NCBI RefSeq assembly: GCF_002007205.1
Contig: NZ_LAZS01000005.1
Location: forward strand, 1,178,001-1,242,000
Direction: 5' to 3'
Length of the DNA stretch: 64,000 bases
From: Ensifer adhaerens
GTDB lineage: Bacteria > Pseudomonadota > Alphaproteobacteria > Rhizobiales > Rhizobiaceae
Each line of letters opens with the position of its first letter. Positions within the stretch are counted from its first letter, which is position 1. Shown in pieces: positions 8,287 to 16,723 of the stretch. The position numbers and the translations under genes were made by a program. Below the pieces are notes generated by a model that saw only the letters and a program-made list of their open reading frames with translations, was not told where the DNA came from and searched no databases.

Positions 8287-8430
8287 ATGAACCTCGCACG
8301 TTCTTTCAACAATTGGCGCAAGTATCGTCAGACCTGCAACGAACTCGGCCGGATGACCGACCGCGAACTGTCTGACCTCGGCATCGGCCGCGGCGACATC
8401 CCGTACGTTGCCCGCCAGGCGATCAAGTAA
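8287..8430 (+). CDS. DUF1127 small arginine-rich protein, copy 1
   Basis: A 47-residue protein made of one DUF1127 domain. It begins MNLARSFNNWRKYRQT and has the family signature ELxxLxDxxLxDIGxxRxDI as ELGRM...ELSDLGIGRGDI. The AGGATAGGATC site directly precedes the ATG. It is followed by a hairpin terminator at 8467-8502, so it is a single-gene unit. About 38% of residues are identical to the second copy at 8860. DUF1127 proteins are abundant, often stress- or phosphate-responsive, small proteins; roles in RNA turnover and carbon/phosphate metabolism have been reported in Agrobacterium and Rhodobacter. Its position next to CCUCCUCCC-motif RNAs is conserved in other Alphaproteobacteria. Confidence 0.92.
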   Translation: MNLARSFNNWRKYRQTCNELGRMTDRELSDLGIGRGDIPYVARQAIK

Positions 8431-8466
8431 TTCAGGCTGCGCTTTAAGCGCAACCGACCTCCAGTA

Positions 8467-8502
8467 AACGCCCTCCGGTTGATTCCGGGGGGCGTTTTCT
8501 TT
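8467..8502 (+). terminator. Rho-independent terminator of DUF1127 copy 1
   Basis: AACGCCCTCCGG, a 6-base loop, then CCGGGGGGCGTT followed by TTCTTTT. It is a strong GC stem with a T run. Confidence 0.85.
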
Positions 8503-8859
8503 TGCCACAGCCAGTACGATCCAGTGACGCCTTCGCACGTGCGAGATACACCGTATGCTTCGCCATCTGCGACTACCGACGCGGCCGAACCGCGTCCATC
8601 GACAGACACTACGTCGTCGCTCGCTATCGGCTCGTAAATTCCTTTGAAAACAATCTCTTATCGGCATGCAATTAAGATTTTAATCAATCGTTAATCGATG
8701 CCGCCTTTTGAAGCGCTGCCCATCTATGCGGCGATGCACTGCACAAATGCATAGCAGCTGCATTTTCTTTGCACTCCACCTTCTAATTAGACAAGCGTAT
8801 AAGAACCTCAACGACGCAGACAGATGGCTGTCGCGACAACCTGATTTGAGGAAAAGACC
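8503..8859. other. Intergenic region upstream of DUF1127 copy 2
   Basis: 357 bases without a gene. It holds an AT-rich tract at about 8640-8700, a cluster of five TGCA words between 8735 and 8775 (including the element at 8726-8748), and TATAAG at 8798-8803 about 60 bases before the ATG. The short minus-strand ORFs crossing it have no family features and no convincing ribosome binding site. Confidence 0.5.
8726..8748 (+). promoter_or_regulatory. TGCA-rich upstream element, copy 4
   Basis: ATGCGG, three bases, then TGCACTGCACAAAT, the same 14-base core as at 7511-7524. It begins about 130 bp before the ATG of the second DUF1127 gene and runs on into TGCATAGCAGCTGCAT. A regulator site is inferred from the repetition. 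Confidence 0.4.
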
Positions 8860-9003
8860 ATGAACCCGATTCGTATCGCAAAAAGCTGGATCAACTACCG
8901 CCGCACCGTCAGCGAGCTCGGCAACCTGTCGAACCACGCTCTCAATGACATCGGCATCACCCGCTACGACATCCGCAACATTGCGGCCCGTTCCTTCCGT
9001 TAA
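8860..9003 (+). CDS. DUF1127 small arginine-rich protein, copy 2
   Basis: A 47-residue single-domain DUF1127 protein, [16 protein letters not shown]..., with the signature ELGNL...[12 protein letters not shown] and a basic C-terminus ending RSFR. TTGAGGAAAAGACC precedes the ATG, a good ribosome binding site. It has its own terminator at 9031-9058. It is the same length as copy 1 with conserved Trp, Tyr-Arg, ELG and DxG-IxRxDI positions, consistent with an old local duplication. The gap to trmFO is about 100 bp and the terminator separates the two. Confidence 0.92.
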   Translation: MNPIRIAKSWINYRRTVSELGNLSNHALNDIGITRYDIRNIAARSFR

Positions 9004-9030
9004 TCGGAACGAACGACCAGGACTTCCAAG

Positions 9031-9058
9031 ACGGCGCCTTCAGGGCGCCGTTTTCGTT
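9031..9058 (+). terminator. Rho-independent terminator of DUF1127 copy 2
   Basis: ACGGCGCC-TTCA-GGGCGCCGT followed by TTTCGTTT. It lies between the second DUF1127 gene and trmFO. Confidence 0.8.
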
Positions 9059-9103
9059 TATAGGCGTTGGAACCAAGGGCCGAGCCGTGATAGGAAGCCG
9101 GCC

Positions 9104-10522
9104 ATGAGCAAAGACACCTCTTCCCACTCCCCCATCCACGTCGTCGGCGGCGGCCTTGCCGGATCGGAAGCCGCCTGGCAGATCGCCGAAGCCGGCGTGC
9201 CGGTCGTGCTGCACGAAATGCGCGGCGTGCGCGGCACCGACGCGCACAAGACGGACGGCCTCGCCGAACTCGTCTGTTCCAATTCGTTCCGCTCGGATGA
9301 TGCGACCAGCAACGCGGTCGGCGTGCTGCATGCGGAAATGCGGCTTGCCGGCTCGCTGATCATGAAATCGGCCGACGCCAACCAGGTTCCGGCCGGCGGT
9401 GCGCTCGCCGTCGATCGCGACGGCTTCTCCGACGCCGTCAGCGCGGCGATCGCCGCCCATCCGCTGATCACGGTCGTCCGCGAGGAGATCACCGGCCTGC
9501 CTCCCAAGGAATGGGATCTCGCTGTTATCGCGACCGGCCCGTTGACCGCTCCCGGCCTTGCTGAGGCGATCCGCTCGGAAACCGGCGCCGATGCGCTCGC
9601 CTTCTTCGACGCCATCGCGCCGATCGTCTATACCGAGACGATCGACATGGACGTCTGCTGGTTTCAGTCCCGCTACGACAAGGTCGGCCCCGGCGGCACC
9701 GGCAAGGACTACATCAACTGCCCGATGAACGAGGAGCAGTACAACGCGTTCGTCGACGCGCTTGTTGCCGGCGACAAGACCGGTTTCAAGGAATGGGAAG
9801 GCACGCCCTATTTCGACGGCTGCCTGCCGATCGAGGTGATGGCCGAACGCGGCCGCGAGACGCTGCGCCACGGGCCGATGAAGCCGATGGGCCTCACCAA
9901 TGCCCATAACCCCACGGTCAAGCCCTATGCCGTCGTACAGCTGCGCCAGGACAACGCGCTCGGCACGCTCTACAACATGGTCGGCTTCCAGACGAAGCTG
10001 AAGTATGGCGCGCAGGCCGAAGTCTTCCGGATGATCCCCGGCCTGGAGAATGCCGAATTTGCCCGCCTCGGCGGCCTGCACCGCAACACCTACATCAACT
10101 CGCCGACGCTGCTTGACGGAACGCTGACGTTGAAGTCGCGGCCTGGCCTGCGCTTTGCCGGACAGATCACCGGCTGCGAGGGCTATGTCGAAAGCGCCAG
10201 CATCGGCCTGCTCGCCGGCCGCTTCGCCGCCGCCGAGCGCAAGGGCGAAACGCTGGCCGCACCGCCGGCGACGACCGCCTTCGGCGCGCTGCTCAACCAC
10301 ATCACCGGCGGACACATCGTTTCCGACGACGAGCCGGGCAAGCGCTCGTTCCAGCCGATGAACGTCAATTTCGGGCTGTTCCCGCCGCTCGATCCGGGCG
10401 CAATCACCAAGCCGGAAGGCGTCAAGCGTTTCCGCGGCAAGGAAAAGGCCGTCGCCAAGAAGCAGGCAACGGCCGCGCGTGCGCTTGCCGATTGCGCCGC
10501 CTGGCTCGGCAAGTCCGCCTGA
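9104..10522 (+). CDS. trmFO: Methylenetetrahydrofolate-tRNA-(uracil-5-)-methyltransferase
   Basis: Folate- and FAD-dependent enzyme that makes 5-methyluridine at position 54 of the tRNA T-loop (once called Gid). The FAD site is [13 protein letters not shown] at about residues 13-25, the conserved [10 protein letters not shown] with a catalytic Cys is near residue 55, and [20 protein letters not shown] near residue 350 is the family block holding the second functional Cys. Length is 472 residues, normal for the alphaproteobacterial form. The ATG at 9104 gives [17 protein letters not shown]; the frame is open upstream into the DUF1127 gene but those codons lie before the terminator. It is a single gene closed by the terminator at 10550-10586. 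Confidence 0.95.
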   Translation: MSKDTSSHSPIHVVGGGLAGSEAAWQIAEAGVPVVLHEMRGVRGTDAHKTDGLAELVCSNSFRSDDATSNAVGVLHAEMRLAGSLIMKSADANQVPAGGALAVDRDGFSDAVSAAIAAHPLITVVREEITGLPPKEWDLAVIATGPLTAPGLAEAIRSETGADALAFFDAIAPIVYTETIDMDVCWFQSRYDKVGPGGTGKDYINCPMNEEQYNAFVDALVAGDKTGFKEWEGTPYFDGCLPIEVMAERGRETLRHGPMKPMGLTNAHNPTVKPYAVVQLRQDNALGTLYNMVGFQTKLKYGAQAEVFRMIPGLENAEFARLGGLHRNTYINSPTLLDGTLTLKSRPGLRFAGQITGCEGYVESASIGLLAGRFAAAERKGETLAAPPATTAFGALLNHITGGHIVSDDEPGKRSFQPMNVNFGLFPPLDPGAITKPEGVKRFRGKEKAVAKKQATAARALADCAAWLGKSA

Positions 10523-10549
10523 CGCTCGAACGGACACCAATGCAACGAC

Positions 10550-10586
10550 AAAAGGCCCGCCTGCAGCGATGCAAGCGGGCCTTTTG
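10550..10586. terminator. Bidirectional terminator between trmFO and the sec-operon tail gene
   Basis: AAAAGGCCCGC ... GCGGGCCTTTT is an 11-base perfect stem with T runs in both directions. It lies between convergent trmFO (plus) and the small anchored protein gene (minus), so it can serve both. Confidence 0.85.
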
Positions 10587-10606
10587 TCATGGAAGAGCGG
10601 CGAGAG

Positions 10607-11074
10607 CTATTCGGTCGCCTGCGCCGGGTGCGACGGCTCGGCAACGGGCTGCTCGAACTCCGACTTCGGGCTGAAGCTGCCGAGCAGCCAGAGCGAAACC
10701 TCGGCCGCCTCGCCAGCGCTCTGAAACTCGAAGTCGTTGTCGAGATAGGCAAAGTCCGGGAAATGCACGATCAGGCCGCGGCCGGACTCGGAACTATTGA
10801 CCCGAACCTTTCCGGGCTGGATCACGTGGCAGACATAGTGGGTGCCGTGCGACTGGATGAAGCCCGCCTTGCCGTCATGCAGCCGCAGGAAGATCGCCGT
10901 GCGGTCCGCCGTCGAATGCAGGGCCCGGATCGCCTCGTCCGGAAAGGCGCGTCCGAATTCCACCATCGCGGAGCCCGCATCGGGATTGTCCCAGTCCCGC
11001 TCGGCACGGGCGTTCATCCACATGTAGAATGCGCCGACCAGGACGATGACGGCGATGAGCAATAACCAAAGCAT
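10607..11074 (-). CDS. Small membrane-anchored protein of unknown function
   Basis: About 155 residues with one N-terminal hydrophobic segment (MLWLLLIAVIVLVGAFYMWM), then a soluble domain likely facing the periplasm with one Cys (HYVCHVIQPGKVRV) and an acidic, proline-containing tail. I do not recognise a family. ATG 11074 is preferred because GGGGAG lies about 9 bases upstream; an earlier ATG at 11101 would add nine residues with a poor site. It lies about 145 bp after the NDUFAF6-like gene at the end of the yajC-secDF run and ends at the bidirectional terminator. A link to the Sec or complex I genes upstream is possible but unproven. Confidence 0.7.
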   Translation of the reverse strand: MLWLLLIAVIVLVGAFYMWMNARAERDWDNPDAGSAMVEFGRAFPDEAIRALHSTADRTAIFLRLHDGKAGFIQSHGTHYVCHVIQPGKVRVNSSESGRGLIVHFPDFAYLDNDFEFQSAGEAAEVSLWLLGSFSPKSEFEQPVAEPSHPAQATE

Positions 11075-11217
11075 CCGCGGGCGCTCCCCTTCGCTCGGCA
11101 TGACGCCGATAAAGCGCTTCTATACGCTGCGAGGCTTGTGCCAATTTGTCGTCAGGGCAGGTGCGCCGAACCGAAATGCAGGAATGGACGTGAACCGCTG
11201 GCCGATGATCCGGCCTA

Positions 11218-12060
11218 TCAGAAGCGGCGGCGCCGCGCGGCACGCCACATCCACCATTGCCGTTGCCATTGGGCCGGGCGGATGGGTTTCTGCAGAAGCC
11301 CGGCGCCCGCAGCCTCCGCGCGATCAAGGACCGGCTCGACGAGCGCAAGCGGAATGAAGGCGGGGAAATTCGACGGCGCGATCGTTGCCATCTGTGCACG
11401 CGCCCTGACGAGATGATCCCGCCCGAAGCCCGCGAAGGCCCGGATCGCCTGGCTGATCGCAGCGCTGTCTTCGCCGGCGATCAGCCTTTCGCGATCGAGA
11501 CCGGTGGCGCGCAGCAGTTCGGCCGGCAGGTAGACCTGGCCACGTCGCAAATGCATTGGCAGCAGCATGAGGAGGCCTGCGACCGTCTGCGCGACACCGC
11601 CGTGACCGGCAACCTCGGCCGATTTCGCAGCATTCTCCGGATCAAGCACCAGGGACGAGAGCTGGATCAGCGCCGAAGCGGTTTCGCCGGCATAGCCCTC
11701 GAGCGCCGAGCGATCTTCCATCGGATCGTCGTAGAGATCGTAGATCCGTGCATCGATCATATTCTCGAACACGGAGACCGGCAGCCGGTGCGCACGAATG
11801 CAGCCAAGGAGGGCTTCGGCGAGCGGGTGCCCTTCCCCGGTCGATGCGTCGTTGCCGATGAGATCCCGCCACCATTGCATGCGGATCTCGCCGGGGATCG
11901 GTTCATGCACAAGATCGCGGATGCGGGCAATCTCGGCATTGAAGGCATAGAGTGCTGCAAGCGCTGGCTGCTTGTCGGCAGGCGCAAGCAGGCAGGCGAG
12001 ATAGCGGTCGCGGTCCGTGTCCCGGAGGTCGGCCAGGATCTGGGCGGTGTTGTCGTGCAC
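11218..12060 (-). CDS. Squalene/phytoene synthase-like protein, NDUFAF6-type
   Basis: A 280-residue all-helical protein of the squalene/phytoene synthase superfamily. The first aspartate-rich motif of true synthases (DxxxD) is not intact: the matching stretch reads AEIARIRDLVHEPIPGEIRM followed by QWWRD. This form resembles mitochondrial NDUFAF6, a complex I assembly factor, more than CrtB or HpnC/HpnD. Start is GTG at 12060 with GGAGA 9 bases upstream. It follows the Mth938-like gene by 20 bases in the yajC-secDF run, and Mth938 proteins are the bacterial relatives of NDUFAF3, another complex I assembly factor. A carotenoid or hopanoid role is unlikely: no other terpenoid gene is nearby. Confidence 0.8.
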   Translation of the reverse strand: MHDNTAQILADLRDTDRDRYLACLLAPADKQPALAALYAFNAEIARIRDLVHEPIPGEIRMQWWRDLIGNDASTGEGHPLAEALLGCIRAHRLPVSVFENMIDARIYDLYDDPMEDRSALEGYAGETASALIQLSSLVLDPENAAKSAEVAGHGGVAQTVAGLLMLLPMHLRRGQVYLPAELLRATGLDRERLIAGEDSAAISQAIRAFAGFGRDHLVRARAQMATIAPSNFPAFIPLALVEPVLDRAEAAGAGLLQKPIRPAQWQRQWWMWRAARRRRF

Positions 12061-12080
12061 GTCGTCTTCTCCGGATCCGA

Positions 12081-12467
12081 TCAGACTGCGATCAGTGCGA
12101 CGGCGACGGCGCGCGATTCGGCCAGCATCACATTGTAGGTGCGGACGGCAGCCCCGGTGCTCATCGGATCCGACGATATGTTGGCGGCGCGCAAAGCTGT
12201 CTTCACATCGGCCGGCAGCGGGCGAATGTCCTTGCCGGTGCCGACCAGCAGCACCTCAATGTCCTTCGCCTCGTCGACGACCTTGTAAAACTTCTCGACC
12301 GTCAGCGCGTCGCCCTCAGCGACGTCCCATGCATAGACGCCCGAGGGCAGCATCAGGATCGAGCCGCGATGCGACATTTCTGCGAAGCGGAAGCCACCAT
12401 TTCCATAGGCATCGATTGGGGCACGTCCCGGAAAGTGGGCTTCGCGAATTTCAATTCCCTTGGGCAT
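12081..12467 (-). CDS. Mth938-like domain protein (DUF498, NDUFAF3-like)
   Basis: A 128-residue single-domain protein beginning MPKGIEIREAHFPGRAPIDA, with the Mth938 core blocks YGNGGFRFAEMSHRGSILML and VLLVGTGKDIRPLP. The start ATG at 12467 follows the secDF stop TGA with one base between (TGAAATG), so translation is coupled to secDF; the longer frame inside secDF is an artefact. The mitochondrial relative NDUFAF3 helps build the peripheral arm of complex I. In Alphaproteobacteria this gene is found next to secDF, as here, which suggests a role in membrane insertion or assembly. No catalytic residues are known for the family. Confidence 0.88.
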   Translation of the reverse strand: MPKGIEIREAHFPGRAPIDAYGNGGFRFAEMSHRGSILMLPSGVYAWDVAEGDALTVEKFYKVVDEAKDIEVLLVGTGKDIRPLPADVKTALRAANISSDPMSTGAAVRTYNVMLAESRAVAVALIAV

Positions 12468-12468
12468 T

Positions 12469-15039
12469 TCAAACAGCACCCTTTGCTGCGCCGGCAGCAC
12501 CCGTATCCGCGCCGGGGGCGTCTTCGTCCCCCGGAATGTGGTCGGTCCTCTTCCTGAAGAGAATGAGGATCGGTCCGGCGATGTAAATGGATGAGATCGT
12601 TCCGACGACGACGCCAAACAGCATCGTAACACTGAAGGCGCGGATAAGGCCTCCGCCGAAGAGATAAAGCGCCGTCAGAGCGAGAACCGTCGTCAGCGCC
12701 GTCAGGATCGTGCGTGACAGCGTCTGATTGATCGAGGTGTCGATCAGCACCGACAGCGGCATGCGCTTGTAGCGGCTGAGATTTTCGCGGATGCGATCGT
12801 AGATCACGACCGTGTCGTTCAGCGAGTAGCCGACGATCGTCAGAACCGCGGCAATACTGCCGAGATTGAACTCGATGCCGGTCAGCACGAGGAATCCGAT
12901 TGTCAGCAGGACGTCGTGCGTCGTGGCGATGATCGCACCGACGGCGAAGCGCCACTCGAAGCGTAGCCATACGTAGAGCAGGATCGCCAGGAACGACACG
13001 GCGAGCCCAATGGTGCCGGCGCGCGTCAGTTCGCCCGACACAACGGGACCGACCACCTCGACGCGGCGGAAATCGTACTCGTCCGAAAGTTCCGCCCGGA
13101 TGACGCCGGCGGCCGTCTGCTCGGCGTTGTCGCCGGCTTCCTGCGACGGCACCCGCACCAGAACATCCTCGCCCGAGCCGAGCTGCTGCACCTGCACTTC
13201 ACCGAAATTCAGCTCGTCGAGGCGCGCGCGAAAATCGGCGACATCGACCGGTCCGCCCTTGGAATGCAGCTCGATGATCGAACCGCCCTTGAAGTCCACG
13301 CCGAGGTTCAGCCCAATGCCTGCAAGCAGCAGCACGGAGGCGAGCGACAGGGCCGCCATCAGGATGAAGACAGGGTTGCGGATCCGCATGAAGCGAATGT
13401 CCAGATCGCTGAAGCGGCCGGTCCGGATGCCCTTCGGCAGGCGTTCCGACTTCCAGTGGCGCAGCCAGCGTTTCACGATCAGGCGGGTGACGGTGTAGGC
13501 GGTAAACAGCGTCGTGACGCTGCCGATCGCGAGCGTCACGGCAAAGCCTCGCACCGATCCGGAGCCGAGATAGAAGAGAATGGCACTTGCGATCAACATC
13601 GTCAGGTTGGCGTCGAAGATGCTGCTGAAGACGCGCGAAAAGGCGTCGTTGATCGTGCGCCGCAGAGGTTCGGCGCCGCGCACCTCTTCACGCAGGCGCT
13701 CGTAGATCAGCACGTTCGAATCGACGGCAACGCCGATCGTCAGGATGATGCCGGCGATGCCCGGCAGCGTCAGCGTCGCGCCCGAGACGGAGAGCGCCGC
13801 GATGATCAGAACAATGTTCAACGCCAGCGCAATGACGGCAAAGACGCCGAAGACGCCATAGAAAAAGATCATCGACGCAGCGACGGCGACGGCGGCAACC
13901 AGGCCAGCCGTCAGTCCATCTGCAATGGCGTCGCCGCCGACGCCGGGGCCAACGGTCCGTTCCTCGACAAAGGTCAGAGGCGTCGGGAGCGGCCCTGTGC
14001 GGACGAGAGCGGCAAGGTCGGTGGCGCCTTCGGTCGGCAGGTCCGCAGAGATGCGCAAGGTGTCGCCACTGACAGCCTCCGACAGCTTGAGCGTCGCGAT
14101 GACCTGTCCATCGAGAACGATCGCTGCGTCCCTTGGCGGCTGCTGCGCCGCAAGGTCGGCGACGCGCTGCTGCGAGGCGGCATCGATCTTGATGGCGACC
14201 GACGCACTTTCGCCGGAGGCATCGGCTTCCGGCTGGGCTCCAACAAAATTAGCCGCGGCAAGCAGCGGCGCCTTTTCGACGAGATAGGGCACCGGCGGAT
14301 CGTCGAAGGAGTAGAGAACTTCCGTTCCGGCAGGAGGCTGGCCCTCGACGGCGCGCTGCACCGGCACGGACGTATCCAGCATCCGCAGCGCCAGATTGGC
14401 TCTTTGGCTGAGCAGATCCTTCAACCGCTGCGGATCGCCGAGACCCGGCACCTGCACAATGAGCCGGTCTTCGCCGCGACGCTGGATCAGCGGCTCGGTG
14501 GCGCCAACTTCCGCGGCGCGGCGGCGCACGACGTCGATGGACTGCGCCACGGCCAGCGAAAGCCGGTAATCGATGCCTTCGTCGGTCAAGCGCAGGCGAA
14601 CCAGTTCATCCGGTTCCGCGCTGTCGAACACAACCTCCGAAATGGGTTCGGAGCCGAAGCCGCCGATATCGACAGGTGCCGTCAGCGGCTTCAGTCGTTC
14701 GCGGGCGGCTGAAAGCTGCGACCGGTCGCGAACCCGAAACCCAATCGACTGGCCTTCACCGGAAAGGCCGATATAAGCGATGTCGGCATCGCGCAGTGAT
14801 TTGCCGACCTCGTTGGCGATCGTCTCGAGCCGTTCCGCGACGATATCGCTGCGCGCGGCCCGCAGCATGAAATGGGAGCCACCCTGGAGATCGAGCCCCA
14901 GCGCCACCTGGCGATGAGGCAGCCAGGACGGAAGTTCGGCTGCCTCTTCGCGGGAAAGAACATTCGGCAACGCAAAGGCGATGCCGGCAAGCGCCACCAG
15001 CCAGACAAGGATACGTTTCAACGGCGGTAATCTGCGCAT
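12469..15039 (-). CDS. secDF: Fused protein translocase subunit SecDF
   Basis: An 856-residue fusion of SecD and SecF, proton-driven helpers of SecYEG that pull exported proteins across the inner membrane. N-terminal helix RILVWLVALAGIAFALPNVL, SecD motif ALGLDLQGGSHFML near residue 45, periplasmic P1 domain, then six SecD helices. SecF starts near residue 550 with its own motif GVDFKGGSIIEL, followed by its helices (for example FAVGAIIATTHDVLLTIGFL). Separate secD and secF genes are usual in enterobacteria; the fusion is common in Rhizobiales. yajC lies 44 bases upstream, and the next gene starts one base after the stop. Confidence 0.97.
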   Translation of the reverse strand: MRRLPPLKRILVWLVALAGIAFALPNVLSREEAAELPSWLPHRQVALGLDLQGGSHFMLRAARSDIVAERLETIANEVGKSLRDADIAYIGLSGEGQSIGFRVRDRSQLSAARERLKPLTAPVDIGGFGSEPISEVVFDSAEPDELVRLRLTDEGIDYRLSLAVAQSIDVVRRRAAEVGATEPLIQRRGEDRLIVQVPGLGDPQRLKDLLSQRANLALRMLDTSVPVQRAVEGQPPAGTEVLYSFDDPPVPYLVEKAPLLAAANFVGAQPEADASGESASVAIKIDAASQQRVADLAAQQPPRDAAIVLDGQVIATLKLSEAVSGDTLRISADLPTEGATDLAALVRTGPLPTPLTFVEERTVGPGVGGDAIADGLTAGLVAAVAVAASMIFFYGVFGVFAVIALALNIVLIIAALSVSGATLTLPGIAGIILTIGVAVDSNVLIYERLREEVRGAEPLRRTINDAFSRVFSSIFDANLTMLIASAILFYLGSGSVRGFAVTLAIGSVTTLFTAYTVTRLIVKRWLRHWKSERLPKGIRTGRFSDLDIRFMRIRNPVFILMAALSLASVLLLAGIGLNLGVDFKGGSIIELHSKGGPVDVADFRARLDELNFGEVQVQQLGSGEDVLVRVPSQEAGDNAEQTAAGVIRAELSDEYDFRRVEVVGPVVSGELTRAGTIGLAVSFLAILLYVWLRFEWRFAVGAIIATTHDVLLTIGFLVLTGIEFNLGSIAAVLTIVGYSLNDTVVIYDRIRENLSRYKRMPLSVLIDTSINQTLSRTILTALTTVLALTALYLFGGGLIRAFSVTMLFGVVVGTISSIYIAGPILILFRKRTDHIPGDEDAPGADTGAAGAAKGAV

Positions 15040-15083
15040 GCCTCAAACGCTCCAGTTGCTCGGCTGGTGGTGGCTGTTCCTGC

Positions 15084-15419
15084 TTATTCCTTGACAGGTT
15101 CGCCCTTGACGCGAACTTCCGACACGCCGCTGCGGACGACGCGGATCTTCACGCCTTCGGCGATCTCGACTTCGAGTTCGTTGTCGTCAACGACCTTGGT
15201 GACCTTGCCGACGATGCCGCCGCCGGTCACGACCTGGTCGCCGCGACGGATGTTCTTCAGGAGCTCCTCACGGCGCTTCATCTGAGCGCGCTGCGGACGG
15301 ATGATCAGGAAATACATAACGACGAAAATCAGCAGGAACGGCAGGATGGACATGAGAATGTCCGCGCCGCCGGCGGAAGGGGCGCCGGCAGTCTGCGCAA
15401 AAGCTTCGGTAATGAACAT
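15084..15419 (-). CDS. yajC: Preprotein translocase subunit YajC
   Basis: A 111-residue accessory subunit of SecDF-YajC. One membrane helix (ILMSILPFLLIFVVMYFLII), followed by the family block RPQRAQMKRREELLKNIRRG, and a small cytosolic domain with VTGGGIVGKVTKV. The start codon follows AGGAGTGATC. It is the first gene of the run yajC-secDF-Mth938-NDUFAF6-like-anchored protein. The promoter lies in the 300-bp divergent gap shared with the DUF815 gene. Confidence 0.95.
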   Translation of the reverse strand: MFITEAFAQTAGAPSAGGADILMSILPFLLIFVVMYFLIIRPQRAQMKRREELLKNIRRGDQVVTGGGIVGKVTKVVDDNELEVEIAEGVKIRVVRSGVSEVRVKGEPVKE

Positions 15420-15721
15420 CGATCACTCCTTGAGTTCAAATATCGGCGGTTCCTCCGCGCCAATTCGGGCGGAATATAGGGACGCCCGGCCGCTCTGCAA
15501 AGCCGCGGGCACCCGTACCCGTTCCTGTGCCTCTGACACAATTTACACAAGAGGAGAACCCCTCGTGCGGGCCTCGGTGACCTTTTCCAGCGTAAACCTG
15601 CGTGCTACCGGGTTTCCGGTGGGACCTGGCCGCGACGCGGTTACGGTAAACACCAGGGCCACGCCGCCTCGAATCATGAAGGCACGGCCAAACACCTGGA
15701 TCAGCGAGTGGAGAGAGACAA

Positions 15722-16591
15722 ATGCCGGAAGCAAAGATCGACGTTCTCATCAGGGAAATGCAGAAGCTTTCCGCGGCGATCGAGCGCATGGCAGGGCCTG
15801 GCGCCGCAACCAACGACTGGACTGCCGCCGAGTGCTTCGTCTGGGCCCCGGCGACGCACCATCTGCAGCCAGTCGCCAAGCCGAACCGCATCGAATTGTC
15901 CCTGATCACTGGGGTCGACCATGTCCGCGACATCCTGCTCGACAACACACTGCGTTTTGCCGAGGGCTACACGGCCAATAACGTGCTTCTCTGGGGCGCA
16001 CGCGGCATGGGCAAATCCTCGCTGGTGAAATCGGTTCATGCGCAGGTTGCGCGCGACACCGGGGTTGCGGTCAAGCTGGTCGAGGTGCATCGCGAAGATA
16101 TCGCCACGCTTCCGGCGCTGATGGACATTCTGAAGTCGGCACCGGTCCCGGTTATCGTCTTCTGCGATGACCTGTCCTTCGATCACGACGATACGTCCTA
16201 CAAGTCGCTGAAGGCCGTACTCGACGGCGGCGTCGAGGGACGTCCTTCCAACGTGCTCCTTTACGCCACCTCGAACCGGCGCCACCTGCTGCCGCGGCAT
16301 ATGATGGAGAACGAGCAGTCGACCGCGATCAACCCGTCGGAAGCGGTCGAGGAGAAGGTATCACTGTCCGACCGTTTCGGCCTGTGGCTCGGCTTCCACA
16401 AATGCAGCCAGGACGACTATCTGGCGATGATCGACGGCTATGCCGCGCACTATGGCTTCAAGCTCGATCGCGAGACCCTACACGCCGAAGCGCTGGAGTG
16501 GGCAACGACCCGTGGCGCAAGGTCCGGCCGCGTCGCCTGGCAGTTCATCCAGGATCTCGCCGGCCGCCTGCGCCACAGGATCGACGGATAA
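15722..16591 (+). CDS. DUF815 AAA+-type ATP-binding protein
   Basis: A 289-residue P-loop ATPase of the DUF815 family. Walker A is LWGARGMGKSSLVKSV near residue 90, Walker B is VPVIVFCDDLSFD near residue 145, and sensor-1-like VLLYATSNRRHLLP follows near residue 180. C-terminal helices resemble the AAA+ lid. No membrane segment is present. The start is at 15722 after AGAGAGAC. The family has no settled function. It is divergent from yajC and convergent with the NlpD-like gene; the divergent 300-bp region (15420-15721) holds no further gene. Confidence 0.85.
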   Translation: MPEAKIDVLIREMQKLSAAIERMAGPGAATNDWTAAECFVWAPATHHLQPVAKPNRIELSLITGVDHVRDILLDNTLRFAEGYTANNVLLWGARGMGKSSLVKSVHAQVARDTGVAVKLVEVHREDIATLPALMDILKSAPVPVIVFCDDLSFDHDDTSYKSLKAVLDGGVEGRPSNVLLYATSNRRHLLPRHMMENEQSTAINPSEAVEEKVSLSDRFGLWLGFHKCSQDDYLAMIDGYAAHYGFKLDRETLHAEALEWATTRGARSGRVAWQFIQDLAGRLRHRIDG

Positions 16592-16639
16592 TCTTGGCGC
16601 CTGGCGAACGCGAGGCTACGCAGACATCAGGAAAACGAG

Positions 16640-16671
16640 AGCACCGCCTGCCCAAAAGGACAAGCGGTGCT
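16640..16671. terminator. Hairpin between DUF815 gene and nlpD-like gene
   Basis: AGCACCGC ... GCGGTGCT with a 16-base loop sits between two convergent genes. The T run is weak on both strands (CTCGTTTTCC on minus), so terminator function is only probable. Confidence 0.4.
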
Positions 16672-16723
16672 GTCAAACATCGGATCTGGATCGCTCCGCG
16701 AGCCGATCGCGGCTGCGGCGTGA

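Noticed and set aside
11218-12060. Phytoene or squalene synthase in a carotenoid/hopanoid pathway
   Set aside because: The first aspartate-rich motif is not intact, no other terpenoid gene is nearby, and the operon context points to the NDUFAF6-type protein.
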